From assembly GCF_045055655.1 (NCBI RefSeq), contig NZ_JBANFI010000007.1:62001-126000 (forward strand): a stretch of DNA of 64,000 bases, in the 5' to 3' direction. Position numbers and translations under genes: made by a program. This stretch comes from Marinospirillum alkalitolerans. GTDB taxonomy: Bacteria > Pseudomonadota > Gammaproteobacteria > Pseudomonadales > Halomonadaceae. Below, one piece after another: positions 44,571-52,052 of this stretch. How positions within the stretch are numbered: position 1 is the stretch's first letter; each line of letters opens with the position of its first letter. The notes beneath the pieces are model-generated. The model had not been told where the DNA came from. It did not search any database and was given only the letters and a program-made list of their open reading frames with translations.

Positions 44571-45386
44571 ATGTTTGGATCTCTCTCTCGCTGGCGTCAA
44601 GCTGGCGCTTTCTTGCTGGTCGCGTTGCTGGCGATGCCTCTTTTTGCAGCGGAAAGAATCCGCCTGGCCACCACAACCAGCACCTATAATTCGGGTTTGC
44701 TCGATGCGTTGCTGCCTGAATTTGAGCGTGCAACAGGTATTCAGGTGCAGGTGCTTTCTGTAGGGACTGGACAGGCTCTGCGTTTGGGGCGCGATGGTGA
44801 TGTCGATCTGGTGATGACCCATGCGCCAGCAGCGGAAGAAGCTTTTGTTGAGGCTGGCCACGGTATTGATCCTCGTCGCCTGATGTATAACGATTTTGTC
44901 TTGGTTGGCCCTGCCAATGATCCTGTTGGTTTGCGTGAGTCTGAAGGCGTGGTGGAAGCTTTTGAGCGTATGGCGCGAGGCAATACGCCCTTTATCTCGC
45001 GTGGAGATGATTCTGGAACACATAAGAAAGAACTCGAAATCTGGGCGCTGACTCAGTATGACCCCAGTTTTGCCCACTACCACGCCGTTGGGCAGGGCAT
45101 GGGCCGTGTCTTGTTGATGGCCAGTGAAATGCAGGGCTATACCCTGACAGATCGTGGCACCTGGTTGGCGATGCGTCAGCGCCTCGATCTGGAACTGCTG
45201 GCCGAAGGCAGTATTGATCTGGCCAATCCCTATCAGGTGATTCTGGTGAATCCACAGCGCCATCCGCATGTGCAGTTGGCGGCAGCCACCCAGTTCCGTG
45301 ATTGGTTGGTCTCGGCGGAAGGGCAGGCGTTGATCGGTCGCTTTACGGTCGATGGTGAACCCTTATTCTTTCCTGATGCGGATTAG
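44571..45386 (+). CDS. tupA: Tungstate ABC transporter substrate-binding protein TupA
   Basis: A 271-residue periplasmic binding protein with a signal peptide (cleavage near L-F-A-A-E). The anion-binding T-T-T-S-T-Y-N-S-G-L-L segment is at the mature N-terminus, as in TupA; V-G-T-G-Q-A-L, D-L-V-M-T-H-A-P and F-I-S-R-G-D-D-S-G-T-H complete the family pattern. TupA binds tungstate far more tightly than molybdate in studied species; here selectivity is inferred from family only. Start at the ATG at 44571; ten upstream in-frame residues lie downstream of the predicted transcription start but lack a ribosome site. Confidence 0.92.
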   Translation: MFGSLSRWRQAGAFLLVALLAMPLFAAERIRLATTTSTYNSGLLDALLPEFERATGIQVQVLSVGTGQALRLGRDGDVDLVMTHAPAAEEAFVEAGHGIDPRRLMYNDFVLVGPANDPVGLRESEGVVEAFERMARGNTPFISRGDDSGTHKKELEIWALTQYDPSFAHYHAVGQGMGRVLLMASEMQGYTLTDRGTWLAMRQRLDLELLAEGSIDLANPYQVILVNPQRHPHVQLAAATQFRDWLVSAEGQALIGRFTVDGEPLFFPDAD

Positions 45387-45431
45387 CTGCATGTTGCGGT
45401 TGAGCCTGTATTCGATTGGGGAGAGGCTGTT

Positions 45432-46139
45432 GTGGAGAGCCTAGGTCAGATCACTCTGGATGCCCTTGCTCTCTTGTTTTCTGGCGATCAAGAACTCTGG
45501 CAGATTATTGGTGTGTCTTTTCGGACTTCCTTGCTGGCGCTTCTACTGGCGACCCCCTTCGCTTTTTTGCTGGGCTGGACTCTGGCCTTCTGGCGTTTTC
45601 CCGGTCAGGGGATGCTGGTGTCGCTGAACAATACCTTGCTGGCTGTGCCAACGGTGGTGATCGGATTGCTGCTCTTGATGCTGTTCTCGCGTGCGGGGCC
45701 CTTGGGAGATTGGCGTTGGCTTTTTAGCCAGCCGATTATGATCTTGGGGCAGATGTTGATGTGTTTGCCGATTTTGATAGCGATGAGCCATACCGCCTAC
45801 CATAGTGTGTCGCGCCATGCTTGGGAGTCCTTGCGGACTCTGGGTGTCGCCCCCTGGCGTTGTCTTTGGTTGATTACCCTTGAAGTGCGTTTTGCGCTCT
45901 TGGCGGCGCTGGTCACCGCCTTTGGCCGGATTATTGCTGAAGTCGGCTGCGCGATGATGGTCGGTGGCAATATCGCCGGTTATACACGCACGATTACCAC
46001 CAGCATTGCCTTGGAAACCTCCAAGGGTGAGTATGCTCAGGGTGTGGCCCTGGGTTTGGTGCTGCTGGTTTTGGCCTTGGTGCTGAATCTGCTGCTGGGC
46101 TTGGTACGCGGTCAGATCACTCAGGAGCAACAAGCATGA
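45432..46139 (+). CDS. tupB: Tungstate ABC transporter permease TupB
   Basis: A 235-residue inner-membrane permease with five or six hydrophobic segments. The EAA-type loop reads E-S-L-R-T-L-G-V-A-P-W-R-C-L-W, followed by F-G-R-I-I-A-E-V-G-C-A-M-M-V-G-G-N-I, which is characteristic of TupB. It starts with GTG at 45432 after GGGGAGAGG. It overlaps tupC by four bases (ATGA). Confidence 0.92.
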   Translation: MESLGQITLDALALLFSGDQELWQIIGVSFRTSLLALLLATPFAFLLGWTLAFWRFPGQGMLVSLNNTLLAVPTVVIGLLLLMLFSRAGPLGDWRWLFSQPIMILGQMLMCLPILIAMSHTAYHSVSRHAWESLRTLGVAPWRCLWLITLEVRFALLAALVTAFGRIIAEVGCAMMVGGNIAGYTRTITTSIALETSKGEYAQGVALGLVLLVLALVLNLLLGLVRGQITQEQQA

Positions 46140-46792
46140 TCAAGCCGCCACCTGCCCTAGTGCTGGAGCAGCTGAGTCTTAGCTATGGACGCCGCCGCTT
46201 ATGGCAGATCGAGGCCGCGCAGTGGTCAGCAGGCCAGCTGATTTGGTTACAGGGTGCCAATGGCGCGGGCAAAACCAGCTTGATGAAGGTGATCAGTGGT
46301 CTTTTAACGCCAACACAAGGCCGTGTGCGCCCCATCCATCACGTCGCTGAACCTCAGGCGATCTGTTATCTCCACCAGCAGCCCTATGTTTTTTCAACCA
46401 GCGTCAGGCGCAATCTAGAGCAGGTACTCAGCAGTCGTTATCTGCAAGCCGTCCCCGTTGCTGAGCGTCACCAGCGCCTTGAAGCCGCACTGGCATGGGC
46501 GCAGCTCAGCGAGCAGGCTGATCAACCTGCGCGCACCCTTTCGGGAGGAGAAAGGCAAAGATTGGCCTTGGCGCGAGCACGTATCTTGCAGCCGCGCTTT
46601 TGGCTGCTTGATGAACCGAGTGCGAATCTTGATCAGCAGGCTGTACAGTTGCTGGCGACGCTGATACAGGATGTGCTGGCCGCTGGTTGCGGGATCCTGT
46701 TAACCGCGCATCAATCCAATGCCATTACAGATTTGGCCCAGTGTATCTGGCGGCTGGATCAGCAACAGCTCTCGATCCATCCTGGCGTTTGA
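46136..46792 (+). CDS. tupC: Tungstate ABC transporter ATP-binding protein TupC
   Basis: A 218-residue ATPase energising TupAB. Walker A is G-A-N-G-A-G-K-T near residue 41, the signature L-S-G-G-E-R-Q-R-L-A-L-A-R-A near 140, and Walker B W-L-L-D-E-P-S-A-N-L-D. The switch histidine is in L-T-A-H-Q. No C-terminal TOBE/molybdate-binding domain is present, as expected for TupC and unlike ModC. Translation is coupled to tupB. Confidence 0.92.
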   Translation: MIKPPPALVLEQLSLSYGRRRLWQIEAAQWSAGQLIWLQGANGAGKTSLMKVISGLLTPTQGRVRPIHHVAEPQAICYLHQQPYVFSTSVRRNLEQVLSSRYLQAVPVAERHQRLEAALAWAQLSEQADQPARTLSGGERQRLALARARILQPRFWLLDEPSANLDQQAVQLLATLIQDVLAAGCGILLTAHQSNAITDLAQCIWRLDQQQLSIHPGV

Positions 46793-46887
46793 GTGGTCAC
46801 AATGACCTTGGCGCGCGGCTGGGCTGTCACGGCTGGCTGCGCGTCATTTTGATGCACCCCTGTTTTCTGGTTGCGAAATCCTGAGAT

Positions 46888-46915
46888 AAGCCGTTATTTA
46901 AGCGGCTTTTTTTGT
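46888..46915 (+). terminator. Rho-independent terminator after tupABC
   Basis: AAGCCG and CGGCTT pair around a short AT-rich loop and are followed by a long T-run (46907-46913). It separates tupABC from the mobB operon. Confidence 0.85.
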
Positions 46916-47002
46916 CTTTTGTTGCCTCTTTGTCAGGCATTGTCCTTGCTTTCTATTCACCCAAGTCAACGCGATGCAGATCAGATTGAAAGAGAGGCTT
47001 TT

Positions 47003-47551
47003 GTGAACACGCGTCCTTTTGCACAACAGCGGCCCCCTTTGCTGGGCTTTGCGGCCTGGAGTGGTACAGGCAAAACAACGCTACTGACGGCCTTGTTGCC
47101 GCGTTTGCGTGCCCGTGGGCTGCGTCTGGCCTGTATCAAACACGCCCATCATGCTTTTGATGTTGATTATCCACAAAAAGACAGCTATCGCCTGCGCCAT
47201 GCTGGTGCAGAGCAGATGCTGATTGCCTCTGATCAGCGCTGGGCCTTGATGGTGGAAACACCTGAGTCGAGCTCTGCGCCAAGTCTGGCCGACCTTGTGG
47301 CCCAGCTGGACACACAGCGCGCTGATCTGATTCTTGTTGAAGGCTTTAAAGCCGAGCGCTTCCCCAAGATAGAACTGCATCGTGCTGAGCTCGACCGCCC
47401 TTGGTTGTATCCAGATGATCCAGATATCTTTGCACTGGCCAGTGATGTGGCACCACCTAGCGCAGCCCGTCCTTGGGTGCATCTGAACGATCTGGATGCC
47501 ATTGAGCAGCTGGTACTGGATTTTTTACAGGCCGCGCGGAGTGCTGTATGA
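47003..47551 (+). CDS. mobB: Molybdopterin-guanine dinucleotide biosynthesis protein MobB
   Basis: A 182-residue P-loop GTPase that assists MobA in making the MGD cofactor. The P-loop W-S-G-T-G-K-T-T-L is near residue 20, followed by I-K-H-A-H-H-A-F-D-V-D and, further on, I-L-V-E-G-F-K. I chose the GTG at 47003 (AGAGG ahead). An in-frame ORF from 46871 would begin inside the preceding terminator. It overlaps moeA copy 2 by four bases. Confidence 0.93.
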   Translation: MNTRPFAQQRPPLLGFAAWSGTGKTTLLTALLPRLRARGLRLACIKHAHHAFDVDYPQKDSYRLRHAGAEQMLIASDQRWALMVETPESSSAPSLADLVAQLDTQRADLILVEGFKAERFPKIELHRAELDRPWLYPDDPDIFALASDVAPPSAARPWVHLNDLDAIEQLVLDFLQAARSAV

Positions 47552-48843
47552 GTCTCTCTTGCTTTGAATTTGTCGATAAAAAAAGCCAGCTCACCCTGGA
47601 AGAGGCTCAGCAGCTGTTGCTGGATGAGGCCCGCCTTTGGCATCAGCAACAAGATCGCGTGCACCGTCTGCCCTTGCAGCAGGCGTTGGGCGCCCATCTG
47701 GCAGCATCTCTCTCTGCACCGCAGGCTGTACCACCGCACACCAATTCAGCGATGGATGGCTATGCATTGGTCGGTGCCAGTTTAGTCAGTCAGACGCAGT
47801 GGCAGCTGGTCGGGACGCAGCTGGCAGGGCAGATGACGAGTCATCGCCTGCAACCTGGCGAAGCGATGGCGATCACAACTGGTGCGGCGCTGCCTCCGGG
47901 CGCGGATACCGTGGTGATGCAGGAGCAGTGTCATGTAGAAGGCGATCAACTCACTATTCAGCGCGCGGCAGAAATGCGTATCGGGGCCAATGTGCGTCAG
48001 GCGGGTGAAGACTTACAGCAGGGCCAGCAGGTCTTGGCTGCCGGTGCGCGTTTGGGGCCAGTGCAGCTAGGATTGCTGGCTTCTTTAGGCTGCGCTGATG
48101 TGCCAGTGCGCCCAGCCTTGAAAGTCGCGGTGTTTTCTACCGGAGACGAGGTGGTCGCAGCAGGTCAGCCTCTGGCGCCGGGTCAGATCTACGATACCAA
48201 TCGCACGAGCTTGATCAGTCTTTTACAGGCATTGGGATGTCAGGTCAGTGATCTGGGTATCTTGCCGGATGATCAGCAGGTGATCCATCAAGCGCTGGCG
48301 CAAGCGGCCTTGACGCACCAGCTGGTGATCACCTCAGGTGGTGTCTCGGTTGGGCAGGCCGATTGGATCAAGCCTGTACTGAACCAGCTTGGCGAAACCC
48401 GTTTTTGGCAGCTTGCTATTCGTCCAGGGCGGCCTTTTGCCTTTGGGCATCTTGGTCAGAACGCCAGCGGAGAAACCTGCTTCTTTGCCGGTCTGCCGGG
48501 CAATCCTGTTGCGGTGATGGTGACCTTTATGCTGCTGGTTCAACCCTTGATTCTGGCCTTGCAGGGAGCTGAAGCCGGTGCCGCGACTCCAGTGCACGCG
48601 CAGGCTGAAGAAGAGATCAAAAGCCGCCTAGGGCGGAGTGATTTTTATCGTGCGCGCCTGAGTACAAGCCCAACCGGCCAGCTCAGTGTGCGTGTTGTTG
48701 GTGAGCAGGGATCAGGCCGCTTAAGCTCGATGCATGAGGCGAATTGTCTGGTCAGACTTGATGAGCAGGAAGCGCTGAAAGCACGCGGCGATAGCGTCAG
48801 AGTCTATCCCTTTGCTGGCTTTCTGGCTGGCTATTTGGCCTAA
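47548..48843 (+). CDS. moeA: Molybdopterin molybdenumtransferase MoeA (copy 2)
   Basis: A 431-residue MoeA paralogue. The motifs are P-P-H-T-N-S-A-M-D-G-Y-A, A-I-T-T-G-A-A-L-P-P-G-A-D-T-V-V-M-Q-E, S-T-G-D-E-V, I-T-S-G-G-V-S-V-G, I-R-P-G-R-P and G-L-P-G-N-P-V-A. It differs clearly from copy 1 (IRPGRP against MKPGKP), so the pair is not a recent duplication. Pairs of MoeA proteins are sometimes linked to separate Mo and W insertion. Co-translated with mobB. Confidence 0.94.
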   Translation: MSLSCFEFVDKKSQLTLEEAQQLLLDEARLWHQQQDRVHRLPLQQALGAHLAASLSAPQAVPPHTNSAMDGYALVGASLVSQTQWQLVGTQLAGQMTSHRLQPGEAMAITTGAALPPGADTVVMQEQCHVEGDQLTIQRAAEMRIGANVRQAGEDLQQGQQVLAAGARLGPVQLGLLASLGCADVPVRPALKVAVFSTGDEVVAAGQPLAPGQIYDTNRTSLISLLQALGCQVSDLGILPDDQQVIHQALAQAALTHQLVITSGGVSVGQADWIKPVLNQLGETRFWQLAIRPGRPFAFGHLGQNASGETCFFAGLPGNPVAVMVTFMLLVQPLILALQGAEAGAATPVHAQAEEEIKSRLGRSDFYRARLSTSPTGQLSVRVVGEQGSGRLSSMHEANCLVRLDEQEALKARGDSVRVYPFAGFLAGYLA

Positions 48844-48921
48844 CGCCATCCTGCCAGTTGCAAGGCCTATTGACTCCAGTTTCGATTCCCTATTGGTGAT
48901 ACAACACAAAGAGGTTTAGTG

Positions 48922-49749
48922 ATGAGCGAACAACTCACCCATTTGAATCAGCGCGGTGAAGCTGTCATGGTGGATGTCTCGACCAAGGCCGTCACGCAGC
49001 GTACAGCCACAGCTTGCGCAAGTATCAGTATGCAGCCTGCCACGCTGGAGTTGATCCTCAGCGGTGGCCATCATAAGGGCGATGTTCTCGCCACAGCGCG
49101 GATTGCGGGCATTATGGCCGCCAAGCGCACACCCGATTTGATCCCCCTTTGTCATCCACTCTTGCTCAGTAAAGTGGCGGTTGAACTGGAGCCAGATCCT
49201 GCCCTACCTGGCATACGTATCCGCGCCACCTGTCAGCTGGCCGGCCAAACAGGCGTTGAGATGGAAGCCTTAACCGCAGCCTCGGTGGCGGCGCTCACCC
49301 TGTATGACATGTGCAAGGCCGTCGATAAGCAGATGGTGATTGGTCAGATGTATGTGGAGCATAAAGCGGGTGGGCGCTCAGGAGAATGGCAAGCCGAGTT
49401 GCAGCAGGGGGCCGCATCGGCGCAATCCGCCAGCCTCTTGCTGTCCACACCGGCAAAGGCCGAGCCGGCCACGCCTGTCTCCAAGCCGGCTGAGAGTGTG
49501 CGGGTCTGCTTTTTTGCTGAACTGCGTGAACAGCTGGGCCAAGAGCAGGTTGAAGTGCCGCTGCAAGGCTTGGCAGCGTTGAATGTGGCCGATCTGCGTC
49601 AATGGTTGATTCAGCAGTATCCAGATTGGGCTCAGGCCTTAGGCGCGCCACAACTGCTGGCGGCAGTGAACCAGCAGATGGCCAAGGCCAGCCATCCGGT
49701 TCAGGCCGGAGATGAAGTCGCCTTTTTTCCGCCCGTGACCGGAGGCTAG
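48922..49749 (+). CDS. MoaC-MoaD fusion protein
   Basis: One 275-residue frame joins two cofactor proteins. Residues 1-~156 are cyclic pyranopterin monophosphate synthase MoaC, with Lys52, C-H-P-L at 77-80, and Asp129/Lys132 matching the E. coli active-site residues. After an Ala/Pro/Ser-rich linker (~157-191), residues 192-275 are MoaD, the small molybdopterin synthase subunit, ending F-P-P-V-T-G-G with the free Gly-Gly needed for thiocarboxylation. There is no stop or frameshift between them. The start ATG at 48922 has GAGG seven bases ahead. moaE, the partner of MoaD, starts three bases after the stop codon. Confidence 0.92.
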   Translation: MSEQLTHLNQRGEAVMVDVSTKAVTQRTATACASISMQPATLELILSGGHHKGDVLATARIAGIMAAKRTPDLIPLCHPLLLSKVAVELEPDPALPGIRIRATCQLAGQTGVEMEALTAASVAALTLYDMCKAVDKQMVIGQMYVEHKAGGRSGEWQAELQQGAASAQSASLLLSTPAKAEPATPVSKPAESVRVCFFAELREQLGQEQVEVPLQGLAALNVADLRQWLIQQYPDWAQALGAPQLLAAVNQQMAKASHPVQAGDEVAFFPPVTGG

Positions 49750-49751
49750 AG

Positions 49752-50231
49752 ATGAGTATCCGCGTTGCCGTCCAGACGGAGCCTTTTCACCTTGAAGAGG
49801 CCATCGAGGCCTTGCGTGCTCAGCGCACAGAGATAGGTGCGCTGGTCACCTTTACTGGCTATGTACGTGATTTTAACGAGCGCCCTGATGTTGAAGCACT
49901 GGTGCTAGAACACTATCCCGGCATGACCGAAGGCGTGCTGCTCCACCTTGCCCAAGAAGCCCAGGCGCGCTTTGAGTTAACTGGGGTGCATGTGATTCAT
50001 CGCGTGGGTCGCCTGACACCGGGCGATCCTATCGTGCTGGTGATCACGGCTTCTGCCCATCGCCAACAGGCCTTTGATGCTTGTGCCTGGTTGATGGATC
50101 TGCTTAAAACGCGTGCGCCCTTTTGGAAGAAAGAGCAAACCGCGACGGGCGACTATTGGGTGAGTGCCCGTTCAACTGACACTGATGCCGCGCAGCGCTG
50201 GGAGGGGGTATGTCCAACCTCGCCCCTTTAA
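49752..50231 (+). CDS. moaE: Molybdopterin synthase catalytic subunit MoaE
   Basis: A 159-residue subunit that with MoaD adds two sulfurs to cyclic pyranopterin monophosphate. The conserved active-site stretch R-A-P-F-W-K-K-E is near residue 120, R-V-G-x-L-x-x-G-D near 80-90, and F-T-G-Y-V-R-D near the start. Its MoaD partner comes from the fusion protein encoded upstream. The last 22 bases overlap moaA. Confidence 0.95.
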   Translation: MSIRVAVQTEPFHLEEAIEALRAQRTEIGALVTFTGYVRDFNERPDVEALVLEHYPGMTEGVLLHLAQEAQARFELTGVHVIHRVGRLTPGDPIVLVITASAHRQQAFDACAWLMDLLKTRAPFWKKEQTATGDYWVSARSTDTDAAQRWEGVCPTSPL

Positions 50232-51217
50232 TCGATCGTTTTGGGCGGCGGATCGACTATGTGCGTCTGTCAGTCACTGATCGCTGCGATTTTCGCTGCG
50301 TCTACTGTATGAGCGAAGAGATGCAGTTCCTGCCCCGTGAATCGATTCTTTCTCTTGAAGAGATAGGTCGCGTGGCACAAAGCTTTGTCGAGTTGGGTGT
50401 CAGCAAAATTCGCCTGACGGGGGGCGAGCCGCTGGTGCGCCGTGATCTGCTTGATCTGGTGGATTTTATCGGCACGCTGGGATTGCGTGATTTTGCGATG
50501 ACCACCAATGGCAGCCAATTACCGCGCTATGCCAAGGATCTGTCTGCGGCAGGATTACAGCGCCTCAATATCAGCCTGGATTCATTGCATCCAGAAAAGT
50601 TTAAACGCATTACCCGCACTGGGCGCTTAGAGCAGGTCATCGCTGGGATTGACGCGGCGCGCGCTGCTGGATTTCGTGGCATCAAACTCAATGCGGTGAT
50701 CATGCAGGGGCGTAATGAAGATGAGATTCTGGATCTGGTGGATTTTGCGTTGAGCAAACAGCTGGATATCAGTTTTATCGAAGAGATGCCCTTGGGTGAG
50801 GTGTCGGATCATCGGCGCGGAGAGACCTTCTATTCCAGTGATCAAGTGCGCGAGGTGATCGAAACCCGCTATCCGCTCCAGCCTTGTACCAGCCAGACTC
50901 CAGGGCCCTCACGCTATTTTCGTTTACAGCTGGATTCTGGGCTCAGCCAGAGTCGGGTTGGCTTGATCTCGCCACATTCACACAACTTTTGCGGTGACTG
51001 TAACCGAGTGCGTGTGACCGTCGAGGGGCGTCTTTTACTCTGTTTGGGTAACGAACACAGCCTGGATTTGCGCCCGCTGCTGCGTGATCACCCCCAAGAC
51101 AACCAGCCATTAAAAGAAGCGATCCTAGCCGCGATGGATTTAAAGCCGGAGCGGCACCACTTTACTAATGATGGTGAGGTCCAGGTCGTTCGCCTGATGA
51201 ATATGACAGGAGGTTAG
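50210..51217 (+). CDS. moaA: GTP 3',8-cyclase MoaA
   Basis: A 335-residue radical SAM enzyme that performs the first step of molybdopterin synthesis. The N-terminal cluster motif is C-D-F-R-C-V-Y-C near residue 26, with T-G-G-E-P-L-V-R next to it. The C-terminal cluster is C-G-D-C-N-R-V-R-V followed by C after 13 residues. The terminal M-N-M-T-G-G carries the Gly-Gly needed for activity. GGAGGGGGT immediately before the ATG at 50210 fixes the start inside moaE. Confidence 0.95.
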   Translation: MSNLAPLIDRFGRRIDYVRLSVTDRCDFRCVYCMSEEMQFLPRESILSLEEIGRVAQSFVELGVSKIRLTGGEPLVRRDLLDLVDFIGTLGLRDFAMTTNGSQLPRYAKDLSAAGLQRLNISLDSLHPEKFKRITRTGRLEQVIAGIDAARAAGFRGIKLNAVIMQGRNEDEILDLVDFALSKQLDISFIEEMPLGEVSDHRRGETFYSSDQVREVIETRYPLQPCTSQTPGPSRYFRLQLDSGLSQSRVGLISPHSHNFCGDCNRVRVTVEGRLLLCLGNEHSLDLRPLLRDHPQDNQPLKEAILAAMDLKPERHHFTNDGEVQVVRLMNMTGG

Positions 51218-51284
51218 GAAAAAGACTTGGCGCAAGAAAACCTTCTTCCTGTCGCTAAAATGGGCCTTTCCTCTTTGGTCGCGC

Positions 51285-51312
51285 TTGTACCGCTTTGGCT
51301 TTTTGCTACTAT
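51285..51312 (+). promoter_or_regulatory. Possible sigma-70 promoter
   Basis: TTGTAC (51285-51290) and TACTAT (51307-51312) are spaced by 16 bases, 31 bases ahead of the histidine phosphatase start. No hairpin terminator separates it from moaA. Confidence 0.4.
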
Positions 51313-51342
51313 GCTGCCTATTACCTTGAAGGAGGCAGCTGA

Positions 51343-52047
51343 GTGACCATCAAGCACGGTTTATCTATGAGTTGGCACGCCACTGTCTTCTGTCTTGTCT
51401 TTTGGGTCGGCGAGCTGGCTGCTGCGCGTCCTGCGCCCTTTGAAGAACGCCAGATGGATGTGGTCTTATTCGATCGTTTGCAGCAAGGCGGTTTTGTTCT
51501 TTTTTTGCGTCATGGGCTGACCGATGCCAGCCAGCCTGATCGAGTGCCGGTTGACCTTCAGCATTGCGCATCCCAGCGCCCCCTCAGTGAAGCAGGCCAT
51601 CAGCAGATGATGCAAATCGGCGACCATCTACGCCAAACGGGCTGGCCTGTGGGTGAGATTTATGTCAGCCCCTTCTGTCGTACACAAGACAGTGCGCGTG
51701 CCATCTTTGGTCAGACAGGCTGGGTGATCGATCCGCTGCTGATGTACACGGCTGGCATGAGCCGTGCCGAGAAGGCACCTGTCATAGCCCGCACTGCTGA
51801 GTTGATGCAACAGCCAGTGCCTGCTGGCGAGAACCGCTTTATTGTGGCGCATGGCCCTAATCTGGCAGAGACGTTGCATTACTTTCCACCAGAAGGCACC
51901 TTGGTGATTCTGGAGCCGCAGGTTGATGCCTGGGTGTATCATGCCAGTATCCGGCCAGAACAATGGCCACCCGTGCTGGGTTGGGCAAGCCGTGCTCGAG
52001 CCGAACAACAACAAGAACAGGAGGCGGAGCCTTTGAGCGCTCCGTAA
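51343..52047 (+). CDS. Periplasmic histidine phosphatase family protein
   Basis: A 234-residue protein with an N-terminal signal (hydrophobic W-H-A-T-V-F-C-L-V-F-W-V, cleavage near L-A-A-A). The phosphohistidine motif L-R-H-G-L-T near residue 57 and a second histidine in V-A-H-G-P-N are present, so phosphatase activity is plausible. The substrate is unknown. The C-terminus is rich in Q and E. A GTG start at 51343 with AAGGAGG ahead is clear. The GGDEF-EAL gene starts six bases after the stop, so the two likely form an operon; the phosphatase may feed signals to it, as inference. Confidence 0.78.
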   Translation: MTIKHGLSMSWHATVFCLVFWVGELAAARPAPFEERQMDVVLFDRLQQGGFVLFLRHGLTDASQPDRVPVDLQHCASQRPLSEAGHQQMMQIGDHLRQTGWPVGEIYVSPFCRTQDSARAIFGQTGWVIDPLLMYTAGMSRAEKAPVIARTAELMQQPVPAGENRFIVAHGPNLAETLHYFPPEGTLVILEPQVDAWVYHASIRPEQWPPVLGWASRARAEQQQEQEAEPLSAP

Positions 52048-52052
52048 CAGGG

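Noticed and set aside
48844..48921. Molybdenum cofactor riboswitch upstream of the moaC-moaD fusion
   Set aside because: The 78-bp gap is too short for the aptamer, and I saw no matching core.
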